DNA of 5,315 nucleotides from Candidatus Aminicenantota bacterium (GCA_030612495.1 JAUWNT010000137.1:1-5315), one strand, 5' to 3'. Positions 1-4,937 are shown, counted from the first letter of the stretch. Notes: generated by a model not told the origin, from the sequence alone. Numbers and translations are program-made.

Positions 1-213
1 AAAAAAGATGATGGAGTTATTGTTGTTGATTCAAGACCTTCTGATGCTATAGCGATTGCTCTTAAAAATAGATCAAAAATTTATGTATCAGACTCTGTTT
101 ATTCAAAGTCCATACTATCAGATTTATTTACTGATTTTTTAAACAATGAAGATAGGTTGGACAGTTGGTTTAAGTCTCTTTCCTCCGATGATTTTGGAAG
201 CATGGAACAATAG
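1..213 (+). CDS. Bifunctional nuclease family (DUF151) protein, C-terminal part
   Basis: The reading frame is open from base 1 to the TAG at 211-213, giving 70 residues of a protein whose start lies outside the window. The segment DSRPSDAIAIAL, followed by a KIYV strand, is the signature of the DUF151/bifunctional nuclease family (TM0160-like fold, usually about 140-170 residues), so roughly the C-terminal half is present. The tail, with a SLSSDDFG stretch near the end, matches the family's usual ending of the type 'L-x-PEDFGKYKM', here diverged. Plant members have been reported to have DNase and RNase activity; the role of bacterial members is poorly defined, so nuclease activity here is inferred from the family only. 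No clear terminator follows. A dispersed repeat begins three bases after the stop codon. The family call is firm and the function is not. Confidence 0.85.
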   Translation, partial: KKDDGVIVVDSRPSDAIAIALKNRSKIYVSDSVYSKSILSDLFTDFLNNEDRLDSWFKSLSSDDFGSMEQ

Positions 214-215
214 CC

Positions 216-238
216 CAAATACAGTTTTAAGTTTTGAG
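216..238. repeat. Dispersed spacer repeat, short copy A
   Basis: These 23 bases (core AAATACAGTTTTAAGTTTTG) recur identically at 1950-1972 and 3404-3426, where they form the right end of a longer repeat. Here only this end is present, starting just after the stop codon of the DUF151 gene and running directly into the minisatellite. It is non-coding. Confidence 0.8.
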
Positions 239-240
239 TT

Positions 241-300
241 GATGAGTAAATGGGTAAATGAGTAGATGGGTGGATGAGTAGATGGGTGGAAGAGTAGGGG
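241..300. repeat. Minisatellite, 16-bp unit, about 3.75 copies
   Basis: The unit GATGAGTAGATGGGTG is repeated in tandem at 241-256, 257-272 and 273-288, with a partial fourth unit at 289-300. Each unit is itself two related 8-bp halves of the form RATGRGTR. There is no start codon or ribosome site suggesting coding use. Short minus-strand ORFs rich in S, T, H, L, I and P arise here purely from the repeat. Slippage or unequal recombination is the likely origin. Confidence 0.85.
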
Positions 301-335
301 CTGTGTTTATCACTGCCCAAAGGCAAAGTAACAAG

Positions 336-380
336 ATAAAAGTAAAAAGTAGGATCTGGGATTTGGTAAAAAAAGCTGAT
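336..380. repeat. Second dispersed repeat family, copy 1
   Basis: The 21 bases at 344-364 (core AAAAAGTAGGATCTGGGATT) recur exactly at 5039-5059. Similarity extends on both sides: TAAAAG upstream and GGT-A-rich-TGA downstream. This copy has a single GGATTTG unit where the distal copy has three tandem 7-bp units. It is non-coding spacer. Confidence 0.75.
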
Positions 381-409
381 GGCTGAAAGCTGAATGCTTC
401 TCCCACTGT

Positions 410-433
410 CACTGACACTTACACTGACACTGA
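410..433. repeat. 12-bp tandem duplication (CACTGACACTKA)
   Basis: CACTGACACTTA at 410-421 is followed directly by CACTGACACTGA at 422-433, with another CACTG just upstream at 404-408. It is a short simple-sequence stretch 26 bp before the -35 box of the next operon. Confidence 0.7.
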
Positions 434-459
434 ACTCTGCCTTTTAATTATCTTTCCTA

Positions 460-488
460 TTGACAAAAAAATAATTTGGTTTTATGAT
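460..488 (+). promoter_or_regulatory. Strong sigma70-type promoter for the nuclease-like operon
   Basis: A perfect -35 box TTGACA (460-465) is separated by 17 bases from TATGAT (483-488), which matches five of six -10 consensus positions. Transcription would start near 495, leaving a leader of about 130 nt before the GTG start at 626. The leader holds a 14-bp palindrome (515-528) and a 26-codon minicistron (559-639). Confidence 0.7.
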
Positions 489-514
489 TTCTTTATAGAC
501 CAATATGAATATTT

Positions 515-528
515 ATATAAATTTATAT
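515..528. repeat. 14-bp perfect palindrome in the operon leader
   Basis: ATATAAATTTATAT is fully self-complementary and lies about 20-33 bases downstream of the predicted transcription start. A dimeric regulator could bind such a site. It is all A/T in AT-rich DNA, so chance is a serious alternative. Confidence 0.3.
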
Positions 529-558
529 TAAGGCAAAAAGGTTATAGATAATTAAATT

Positions 559-639
559 ATGAAACCAGAAGAAAAGGCCAGACAAAACATTGATCAATTT
601 GAGGATTTAATCTTGGAGGTTGATTGTGAAACAATATGA
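559..639 (+). pseudogene. 26-codon minicistron resembling the N-terminus of HsdR; probable remnant or leader peptide
   Basis: An ATG at 559 opens 26 codons ending in TGA at 637-639. Its first residues, MKPEEKARQNIDQ, look like the conserved opening of type I restriction endonuclease R subunits (forms such as 'M-x-P-E-x-x-A-R-x-x-I-D-x-L-L'), recognised from memory rather than by search. After residue 13 the resemblance stops: the expected aromatic/Gly-Trp segment is missing. The ORF overlaps the start of the following gene by 14 bases in another frame. No good Shine-Dalgarno site sits at the right distance (the nearest, AAAGG at 537-541, is 17 bases away). It may be the scar of an hsdR deletion, or a translated leader coupled to the next gene. 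The similarity is short, so confidence is low. Confidence 0.35.
615..619 (+). promoter_or_regulatory. Ribosome binding site that fixes the GTG start at 626
   Basis: GGAGG at 615-619 is a strong Shine-Dalgarno core. It lies six bases before the GTG at 626 but directly touches the in-frame TTG at 620, so translation should begin at 626 rather than at the longer ORF's first codon. Confidence 0.75.
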
Positions 640-1357
640 AGCAGTAATAAAAGTAATGGAAAAAAATGGAGGCTTTGCAACTTTGAAATATCTCAATGAG
701 AATGCTTTGAAATTGGATGGAGCTGAATGGAAGACAAAAACTCCTTTCGCTTCTATTAGAAGAATTGTTCAGGATTCCAGATTTTTCTTTAAGATAAAAC
801 CCGGGTTGTGGGCTTTAAATAGCTATAAAAGCAAACTTCCCAATAATATTTTAGAAATAATAAAAGAATCCAAAACACCTTTAGAAAAAGAACAAAAATA
901 TACTCATTACTATTATCAAGGAATTTTAGCTGAAATTGGCACTTTGCATGAGTATCAAGTTTATATTCCAGCTCAAGACAAAAATAAACCTTATCTAAAT
1001 AAAAAATTAAAGGATGTTACAACATTGGATAAAATTCCCTACTTTACTTATGATTATATAATCAAGAGGATCACAAGCATAGATGTTATCTGGGTAAATG
1101 ACAGGAACTTTCCAGCTACTATTTTTGAAGTAGAACACTCGACAAATTTCATAAATTCACTAAATAAATTTCATGAGTTGATAGATTTTTTTACTCATAT
1201 GGTTATTGTTTCAGATAAACAAAGAATGGCTCAATTTAACTCAGTTTCAAATTTAAGTGTTTACAAGGACCTAAAAGATAGAGTCAAGTTTTGTGATTAT
1301 GAATACTTAGAAAATTATTACTCAAATCCTTTTCAATTTAAACAATTTATGAAATAA
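626..1357 (+). CDS. Predicted winged-helix (HARE-like) plus PD-(D/E)XK nuclease-like protein
   Basis: This gene encodes 243 residues from a GTG start chosen by its ribosome site. Residues about 1-65 resemble the HARE-HTH type of winged helix found fused to restriction enzymes: a helical start (KQYEAVIKVMEKNGG), then the segment TPFASIRRIVQD and a strand/wing reading FFFKIKPGLWAL. From about residue 95 a second domain begins with YYYQGILAEIG and later has SIDVIWVN (Asp153) followed by ATIFEVEHSTN (Glu168, Glu170). The spacing Glu103...Asp153...Glu168-x-Glu170 fits a PD-(D/E)XK-type nuclease core with a variant E-x-E in place of E-x-K. No membrane segment or signal peptide is seen. It is the first substantial gene of a short operon with the small gene 15 bp downstream, and follows a possible hsdR scar, suggesting a restriction or defence role. 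The family call rests on motifs remembered, not searched. DNA cleavage is an inference, and a DNA-binding regulator with a degenerate nuclease fold is the main alternative. Confidence 0.6.
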   Translation: MKQYEAVIKVMEKNGGFATLKYLNENALKLDGAEWKTKTPFASIRRIVQDSRFFFKIKPGLWALNSYKSKLPNNILEIIKESKTPLEKEQKYTHYYYQGILAEIGTLHEYQVYIPAQDKNKPYLNKKLKDVTTLDKIPYFTYDYIIKRITSIDVIWVNDRNFPATIFEVEHSTNFINSLNKFHELIDFFTHMVIVSDKQRMAQFNSVSNLSVYKDLKDRVKFCDYEYLENYYSNPFQFKQFMK

Positions 1358-1362
1358 CCAAT

Positions 1363-1367
1363 GAGGT
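1363..1367 (+). promoter_or_regulatory. Ribosome binding site favouring the ATG at 1373
   Basis: GAGGT at 1363-1367 is complementary to the 16S tail and lies five bases before the ATG at 1373. The upstream in-frame ATG at 1361 has no comparable site before it and would itself contain this one. Confidence 0.65.
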
Positions 1368-1372
1368 ATAAA

Positions 1373-1651
1373 ATGAAATGTTATATATTTTTAACTTTAG
1401 AAGGATACACGTTCCAGCCAGAGTCCAATTTTAATGTCATGGAACCAGATATTGAAAACCTGCAAGTGATTGGATTCGCTTCGGGGTTGAATCAAGAAGA
1501 CGCTTTTAAAAATCTATTGGAGGAGGATGAAAGTCTTTTGGAGACAAAATTTAATGAAGTGTTTTGTTACCGATTAAGTGATAGTTATGAAGATTCAAAA
1601 AGATATTTTTATTTATCCCAAAATGCAAAAAAACAATTGTTGACTCTATGA
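1373..1651 (+). CDS. Small acidic protein of unknown function, partner of the nuclease-like gene
   Basis: The gene encodes 92 residues from the ATG at 1373, or 96 if the ATG at 1361 is used. The gene starts 15 bp after the upstream stop codon, so it is very probably co-transcribed and perhaps translationally coupled. The protein begins with a hydrophobic strand (MKCYIFLTLEGYTFQP), then EPDIENLQVIGFASG, a helix predicted around QEDAFKNLLEEDESLLE, and a second strand pair around EVFCYRLSD and RYFYLSQ. This order suggests a compact alpha/beta fold. It is markedly acidic in the middle and has no signal peptide, membrane segment, metal motif or catalytic triad. I recall similar small hypothetical proteins of the 'EPDIENLQVIGFA' type in bacterial genomes but cannot name a function. 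An accessory, inhibitory or immunity role for the neighbouring nuclease-like protein is an inference from context alone. Confidence 0.7.
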   Translation: MKCYIFLTLEGYTFQPESNFNVMEPDIENLQVIGFASGLNQEDAFKNLLEEDESLLETKFNEVFCYRLSDSYEDSKRYFYLSQNAKKQLLTL

Positions 1652-1706
1652 TTTCAAAATATAAGAATAAATAAAAATGTCTTCATTTAAATAGTAAGAG
1701 GAAAAA

Positions 1707-1826
1707 ATGACAGATGGAGAATTTAAAGTTTTATTTGAACCAATAATTAAAAAAAGAAAGATTAATCGTCTTTTTTTTCGGAATAAGTTGATAACTGGCC
1801 ATTCATTTTTAGGTGATATGGGGTGA
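1707..1826 (+). pseudogene. 39-codon ORF with good ribosome site, probably a gene cut short by repeat DNA
   Basis: An ATG at 1707 follows AAGAGG at 1696-1701 with five bases of spacing, so translation initiation looks genuine. The frame (MTDGEFKVLFEPII, then a Lys/Arg-rich segment and ITGHSFLGDMG) ends at the TGA at 1824-1826. Within a few bases of that stop the sequence turns into spacer-repeat DNA, so the natural 3' part may have been replaced. It lies 55 bp after the stop of the small acidic gene, on the same strand, and could be a third cistron of that operon. An A/T-rich hairpin with a T-run (1749-1778) lies inside it, which weakens the case for an intact gene. The product is not recognised. 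Confidence 0.35.
1749..1778 (+). terminator. Possible weak intrinsic terminator
   Basis: A 9-bp A/T-rich stem (AAAAAAAGA at 1749-1757 with TCTTTTTTT at 1769-1777) encloses a loop containing the palindrome GATTAATC and ends in a T-run. It lies about 100 bp after the stop of the small acidic gene. The stem has only one G-C pair, so termination would be weak, and it lies within the 39-codon ORF. Confidence 0.3.
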
Positions 1827-1972
1827 CGGTGCATGTATTCTTGTAAACTTGAAGTAGGGGGACAAGAGGTTTTGTCAAGACTTTTTCAGGCAGCATTGAA
1901 GGAAGGGGGTCGGTGCTTGAGTTCTTGAGTTTGTAGAGGAAGCATTCAGCAAATACAGTTTTAAGTTTTGAG
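1827..1972. repeat. Repeat-derived spacer element, copy B with a degenerate internal duplicate
   Basis: The main repeat runs from about 1904 to 1972: a GGGGTCGGTGCTTGAGTTC block, TTGAGTTTGTAG, and the shared right end at 1950-1972. It is nearly identical to 3366-3426, with a 7-bp insertion (ATTCAGC, after AGC at 1941-1943) absent from the other copy and one A/G change. A diverged duplicate of its left end lies 84 bp upstream: 1827-1843 matches 1911-1927 at 14 of 17 positions (CGGTGCNTGNNTTCTTG). Between them is a 5-bp hairpin (GACAA 1861-1865 with TTGTC 1872-1876). No ORF or transposase is present. It could be a non-autonomous mobile element or its debris. The spacer from 1973 to 2060 shows only further TTAAGTT-like low-complexity sequence. 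Confidence 0.65.
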
Positions 1973-2060
1973 TGTTAAGTTTTAAGTTAAGAAAAGTGAC
2001 AGTAAAAACTATCTATTCATAAGGATTTGTACAAGATTTTTAATGAGTCAATTCGATCTA

Positions 2061-2089
2061 TTGACAATCAATAATAATTTCTTTAATAT
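2061..2089 (+). promoter_or_regulatory. Promoter for the prolyl iminopeptidase gene
   Basis: A perfect TTGACA (2061-2066) is spaced 17 bases from TAATAT (2084-2089), a four-of-six -10 match. The predicted transcription start, near 2096, coincides with the first ATG of the gene, so the mRNA would be leaderless or carry a leader of about 15 nt if the second ATG is used. Confidence 0.55.
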
Positions 2090-2095
2090 TTCAAT

Positions 2096-3073
2096 ATGAT
2101 TAAAAAAGATATGAAATTAAATGAGTTTTATCCTGAAATTGAGCCTTATAATACTGGAATGTTAAAGGTTTCTGATATTCACACTTTATATTACGAAGAA
2201 GTTGGTAATCCAAAAGGCAAACCAATTGTTTTTTTACATGGCGGACCAGGTGCGGGTTTATGCACTGATTATAGAAGATATTTTGACTCTGAATTTTATA
2301 GAGTGATATTATTCGACCAAAGAGGTGCAGGCAAAAGCACACCTCATGCCGAGTTACGTGAAAATACAAGCTGGGAATTGGTTGAAGATATTGAGAAACT
2401 AAGAAAGCATCTCGAAATTGATAAATGGATTGTTTTTGGTGGCAGCTGGGGTTCTACTTTAGCATTACTTTATGCAATTAACCATCCCGACAAAACATTG
2501 GCTCTTGTTTTAAGAGGAATATTTTTGGGTAGAAAATCAGAGATTGATTGGATTTTTCAACAGGGAGCAAACATGGTTTATCCTGAAAAATGGGAAGTTT
2601 ATCACGACTTAATTCCTAAAGATGAGCAAGATAATATGATAAAAGCATATTATAAAAGATTAACAAGCGATGACGAGAAAATACGAATAAATGCAGCTAA
2701 AGCATGGAGTGTGTGGGAGGGAAGCATTGTTAAATTATTCCCTAACGAAGAAGAAACAATGGATGAATTTGGCGACACTCACCTCGCTTTATCAATGGCA
2801 AGAACAGAATGCCATTATTTTTATTATAATATGTTTTATGAATCTGATAATTACATAATGGAGAATGTTGACAAAATTAAAGATATTCCCTGTAGAATTG
2901 TAAATGGTCGATATGATATGGATTGTCCGGTTGGTACTGCTTGGGAATTGCATAAAGCTTTACCTAAATCGGAAATTGATATTGTGAAAGATGCAGGTCA
3001 TTCAGGTGTTGAAACAGGCACTGTCAGCTGTTTAATTCAAGCATGTGAAGATTTTAAAGAGTTGTATTTTTAA
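2096..3073 (+). CDS. pip: Prolyl iminopeptidase (proline aminopeptidase), alpha/beta hydrolase, family S33
   Basis: The 325-residue product should release N-terminal proline from peptides (EC 3.4.11.5) and is probably cytoplasmic, with no signal peptide or membrane segment. The oxyanion-hole motif HGGPG is at residues 48-52, the strand leading to FDQRGAGKS at 73-81, and the nucleophile elbow GGSWGS at 115-120 with Ser117 as nucleophile. The acid is Asp274 in GRYD and the catalytic His is His302 in DAGHS. Cap-domain residues that bind the substrate's free amine in characterised enzymes appear as Glu208 (VWEGS) and Glu238 (ARTECHYF). Length and motif order fit a complete enzyme of the Serratia type. 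The start is uncertain: ATG 2096 and in-frame ATG 2111 both lack a Shine-Dalgarno site, unlike most other genes here. It has its own promoter and sits between repeat DNA and ywbE. A related aminopeptidase specificity within S33 is possible. Confidence 0.9.
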   Translation: MIKKDMKLNEFYPEIEPYNTGMLKVSDIHTLYYEEVGNPKGKPIVFLHGGPGAGLCTDYRRYFDSEFYRVILFDQRGAGKSTPHAELRENTSWELVEDIEKLRKHLEIDKWIVFGGSWGSTLALLYAINHPDKTLALVLRGIFLGRKSEIDWIFQQGANMVYPEKWEVYHDLIPKDEQDNMIKAYYKRLTSDDEKIRINAAKAWSVWEGSIVKLFPNEEETMDEFGDTHLALSMARTECHYFYYNMFYESDNYIMENVDKIKDIPCRIVNGRYDMDCPVGTAWELHKALPKSEIDIVKDAGHSGVETGTVSCLIQACEDFKELYF

Positions 3074-3107
3074 AAGCTTGAAAAAATAGGGACACATCTT
3101 TATACAT

Positions 3108-3136
3108 TTGATACCATTACTATAACATGATAAAAT
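3108..3136 (+). promoter_or_regulatory. Possible promoter for the ywbE-family gene
   Basis: TTGATA (3108-3113) lies 17 bases from TAAAAT (3131-3136). Each matches five of six consensus positions. The predicted transcription start falls at about 3143, which is the A of the gene's ATG, so the transcript would be leaderless. AT-rich DNA produces such matches often, and read-through from pip, 69 bp upstream, is an alternative. Confidence 0.4.
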
Positions 3137-3142
3137 GACCGG

Positions 3143-3337
3143 ATGAATGGACAGAGAAGAGAGAACATAAAACCTGGATGCAAAGTTGTAATTGTTTTAA
3201 AGAAGGATCAGAGAAGCGGTCGGTTAACCGAGGGCATAGTCAAAGATTTATTAACAAAGTCACTGGTTCACTCACATGGAATAAAGGTCCGATTAACCAA
3301 TGGTCAGGTTGGCCGTGTCAAACAGATCCTGGAGTAA
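3143..3337 (+). CDS. ywbE: YwbE family (DUF2196) small protein
   Basis: The 64-residue product matches the YwbE/DUF2196 family along its whole length: a start of the form MNGQRRENIKPG, then a V-x-IVLKKDQRSGRLTEG segment, IVKDLLTKS, a short SHGIKVRL strand and the ending GQVGRVKQIL. The family is small, basic and probably a beta-barrel (KOW/SH3-like) that could bind RNA or a ribosomal partner, but its function has not been established to my knowledge. The ATG at 3143 agrees with the usual family start. There is no convincing Shine-Dalgarno site, only ACCGG adjacent to the ATG. It lies 69 bp after pip on the same strand and may be read from its own promoter or by read-through. It ends 97 bp before the convergent rhomboid gene, with a repeat in between. 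The other-frame ORF overlapping it is a shadow. Confidence 0.88.
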   Translation: MNGQRRENIKPGCKVVIVLKKDQRSGRLTEGIVKDLLTKSLVHSHGIKVRLTNGQVGRVKQILE

Positions 3338-3365
3338 CTTTATCATGTGGGAAAGAATAGAATAA

Positions 3366-3426
3366 AGGGGTCGGTGCTTGAGTTCTTGAGTTTGTAGAAG
3401 AAGCAAATACAGTTTTAAGTTTTGAG
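3366..3426. repeat. Dispersed spacer repeat, copy C
   Basis: This is the second full copy of the element at about 1904-1972: the left block GGGGTCGGTGCTTGAGTTC, the middle TTGAGTTTGTAGAAGAAGC and the shared 23-base right end at 3404-3426. It lacks the 7-bp insertion of the other copy. It lies between convergent ywbE and the rhomboid gene, ending eight bases from the latter's stop codon. It contains the direct repeat CTTGAG-TT-CTTGAG and a possible imperfect hairpin between GCTT and AAGC. It does not look like a terminator. Confidence 0.8.
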
Positions 3427-3434
3427 AAATAAAT

Positions 3435-4937
3435 TTAAGTATTGGACTTTTTTAGCAGTGTTAACCTTTTTTTTATGGTTTCTACATTGAGAGAATCTGG
3501 AAATAAATCTATAAATTGCTCATAACGAAACCTTGCAGCTTCCTGGAAGTTTATTGACTCAAGGATCCTGGCTAGCTGAATAAGAACTTTTTCACGTACT
3601 TCCTTTGGAACATTCTTATCATCAATGAGCATTTCCATAGCGCGTGTTGATGTGTCGTAATCTCCCTTACGAAACAAAATCTCAGCCATGCGATACTGAA
3701 TATTAACATCAATATTCCTCCAGTATTTACGAAAATATTCAGCAAAAATCTCTGCTGCATATTTCTGGTCTGATTTCATTAAAATCTTAATGAGCCGGCA
3801 ATATAAATCATATCCCTCCTCTGTTAGTCTGAACTCGGATTTTTTCCTTGCAAGATAAAGCAAAGCAGTCTTATTCTCCGGGTTTTTTTCCAAAACGATC
3901 CTGAGCGATTTCTCCCCATTTACAAACATTTTACCATGTTCCATGGCTTGAACACCCATTTCTGTATGCATTTCCTCAAACGCATCTTCATGAAATTTTT
4001 TTAAAAGTGCCAGAAGAATACCAGAGATTATTCCAGAAATATGAGCCCAGTAAGCGATATGCGATGAGACTCCGGAAATTTGTTGCATTCCTGCATAGAA
4101 ATCTGTAACAAAGAAGAGTCCTATAACAATCATTGAATTGATCCTGATTTTTAACCCAATTGGAATAAAAAGGGAAAATATTCCCAGAATTGGGATGGGA
4201 AATGCCATTTTTTTAAAATAGAGCCGTACCATAAACACACCCATAATCCCAGCTATAGCTCCTGAAGCTCCTATACCATGATAGATCTGGTGAATAAATG
4301 TCCTGTAAAAAAGTACGGAGAAAAGGTTTGCTAAGATTCCAGTACCCAAGTATAAAATAATAAACCATTTCCATCCAATACGGCGTTCAACCACCACTCC
4401 AAAAATCCATAAAAACAGCATGTTCCACCAGAGATGCTCTACACTTGCATGTAAAAATATTGAAAATATAGGGCTCGCAAGTGAGTTGAACCGTCCTTCA
4501 ATTTTTGGGAGATACATAAATAAATCATAAATATGGCTCCTGGCATCCTGGGGTAAAAGCAACAATCCGTAATATATCAACACATTAACCAAAATGATTA
4601 CATATGTTATCCATATTTTTCTTGAGTATTTCCATTCCTTTTCTGTATATGCTACTGGAATAAATGTTATATAGTCTTTAATAATATTTATAAGGCAATC
4701 TCCGGTCTGTATGGATTTTAACCATATAAACAAAAATGCAAGCAATGGTGCAAAAAATAACAGAAAAAATCTGAGATCTGAAATATAATTTTTTAAAAGA
4801 AAGATAATAAGGAATGTAATAACTGTTTTCAGAATAAAGCTGGTTCTTGTCCCAACATATCTCTTTTTCATATTGGGTTTGTTGGATTTACCTGAAGAAC
4901 TCTTCTGGTTTGGGTCTTTTTTACTGTAATCTTGCAT
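3435..4937 (-). CDS. Rhomboid-family intramembrane serine protease with helical, TPR-like C-terminal tail
   Basis: The 500-residue product should sit in the cytoplasmic membrane and cleave membrane-protein substrates within the bilayer. A basic, Lys/Ser-rich N-terminus (1-32) precedes two extra hydrophobic segments (about 34-49 and 55-73). The rhomboid core spans about 108-313. It shows H163-A-S-V-E-H168-L-W-W-N172 (oxyanion-hole region), GIGASG with nucleophile Ser225, and AYWAHISGIISG with catalytic His299, so both dyad residues are present and activity is expected. Residues about 320-495 are soluble and helical, with repeating patterns such as ALLYLARKKSEF, YRMAEILFRKGDYDTS and LIQLARILESINFQEAARF. 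These resemble degenerate TPR units and probably mediate protein binding. The core alone would be near 200 residues, so this is an extended form. The start at 4937 is supported by AAAGGA at 4942-4947. It is transcribed alone, convergent with ywbE. The substrate is unknown. Confidence 0.9.
   Translation of the reverse strand: MQDYSKKDPNQKSSSGKSNKPNMKKRYVGTRTSFILKTVITFLIIFLLKNYISDLRFFLLFFAPLLAFLFIWLKSIQTGDCLINIIKDYITFIPVAYTEKEWKYSRKIWITYVIILVNVLIYYGLLLLPQDARSHIYDLFMYLPKIEGRFNSLASPIFSIFLHASVEHLWWNMLFLWIFGVVVERRIGWKWFIILYLGTGILANLFSVLFYRTFIHQIYHGIGASGAIAGIMGVFMVRLYFKKMAFPIPILGIFSLFIPIGLKIRINSMIVIGLFFVTDFYAGMQQISGVSSHIAYWAHISGIISGILLALLKKFHEDAFEEMHTEMGVQAMEHGKMFVNGEKSLRIVLEKNPENKTALLYLARKKSEFRLTEEGYDLYCRLIKILMKSDQKYAAEIFAEYFRKYWRNIDVNIQYRMAEILFRKGDYDTSTRAMEMLIDDKNVPKEVREKVLIQLARILESINFQEAARFRYEQFIDLFPDSLNVETIKKRLTLLKKSNT

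Noticed and set aside
99..418. Two minus-strand ORFs (75 and 63 codons) rich in STHL/IYSST repeats
   Set aside because: Their composition comes from the minisatellite read in two frames. One also runs into the DUF151 gene on the opposite strand, and neither has a convincing ribosome site.
216..433. CRISPR array
   Set aside because: The repeats here are short tandem units without unique spacers of constant length, and no cas gene is present.
620..625. TTG at 620 as the start of the nuclease-like gene
   Set aside because: It touches the GGAGG directly, leaving no spacing. The GTG at 626 has six-base spacing.
1646..1834. Minus-strand 62-codon ORF
   Set aside because: It is antisense to the 39-codon ORF and spacer, with low-complexity hydrophobic content and no recognisable domain.
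1861..1876. GACAA/TTGTC hairpin as an intrinsic terminator
   Set aside because: The stem is only five base pairs and no immediate T-run follows, so it is noted only as part of the repeat element.
2100..2369. Minus-strand 89-codon ORF
   Set aside because: It lies wholly antisense to the well-supported prolyl iminopeptidase gene.
3178..3360. Plus-strand 60-codon ORF
   Set aside because: It is a frame-shifted shadow of the ywbE-family gene, with no ribosome site.
3338..3434. Bidirectional terminator between ywbE and the rhomboid gene
   Set aside because: No GC-rich hairpin with a T-run was found. The region is mostly repeat copy C.
3572..3760. Minus-strand 62-codon ORF
   Set aside because: It is an alternative frame inside the rhomboid gene's tail region.
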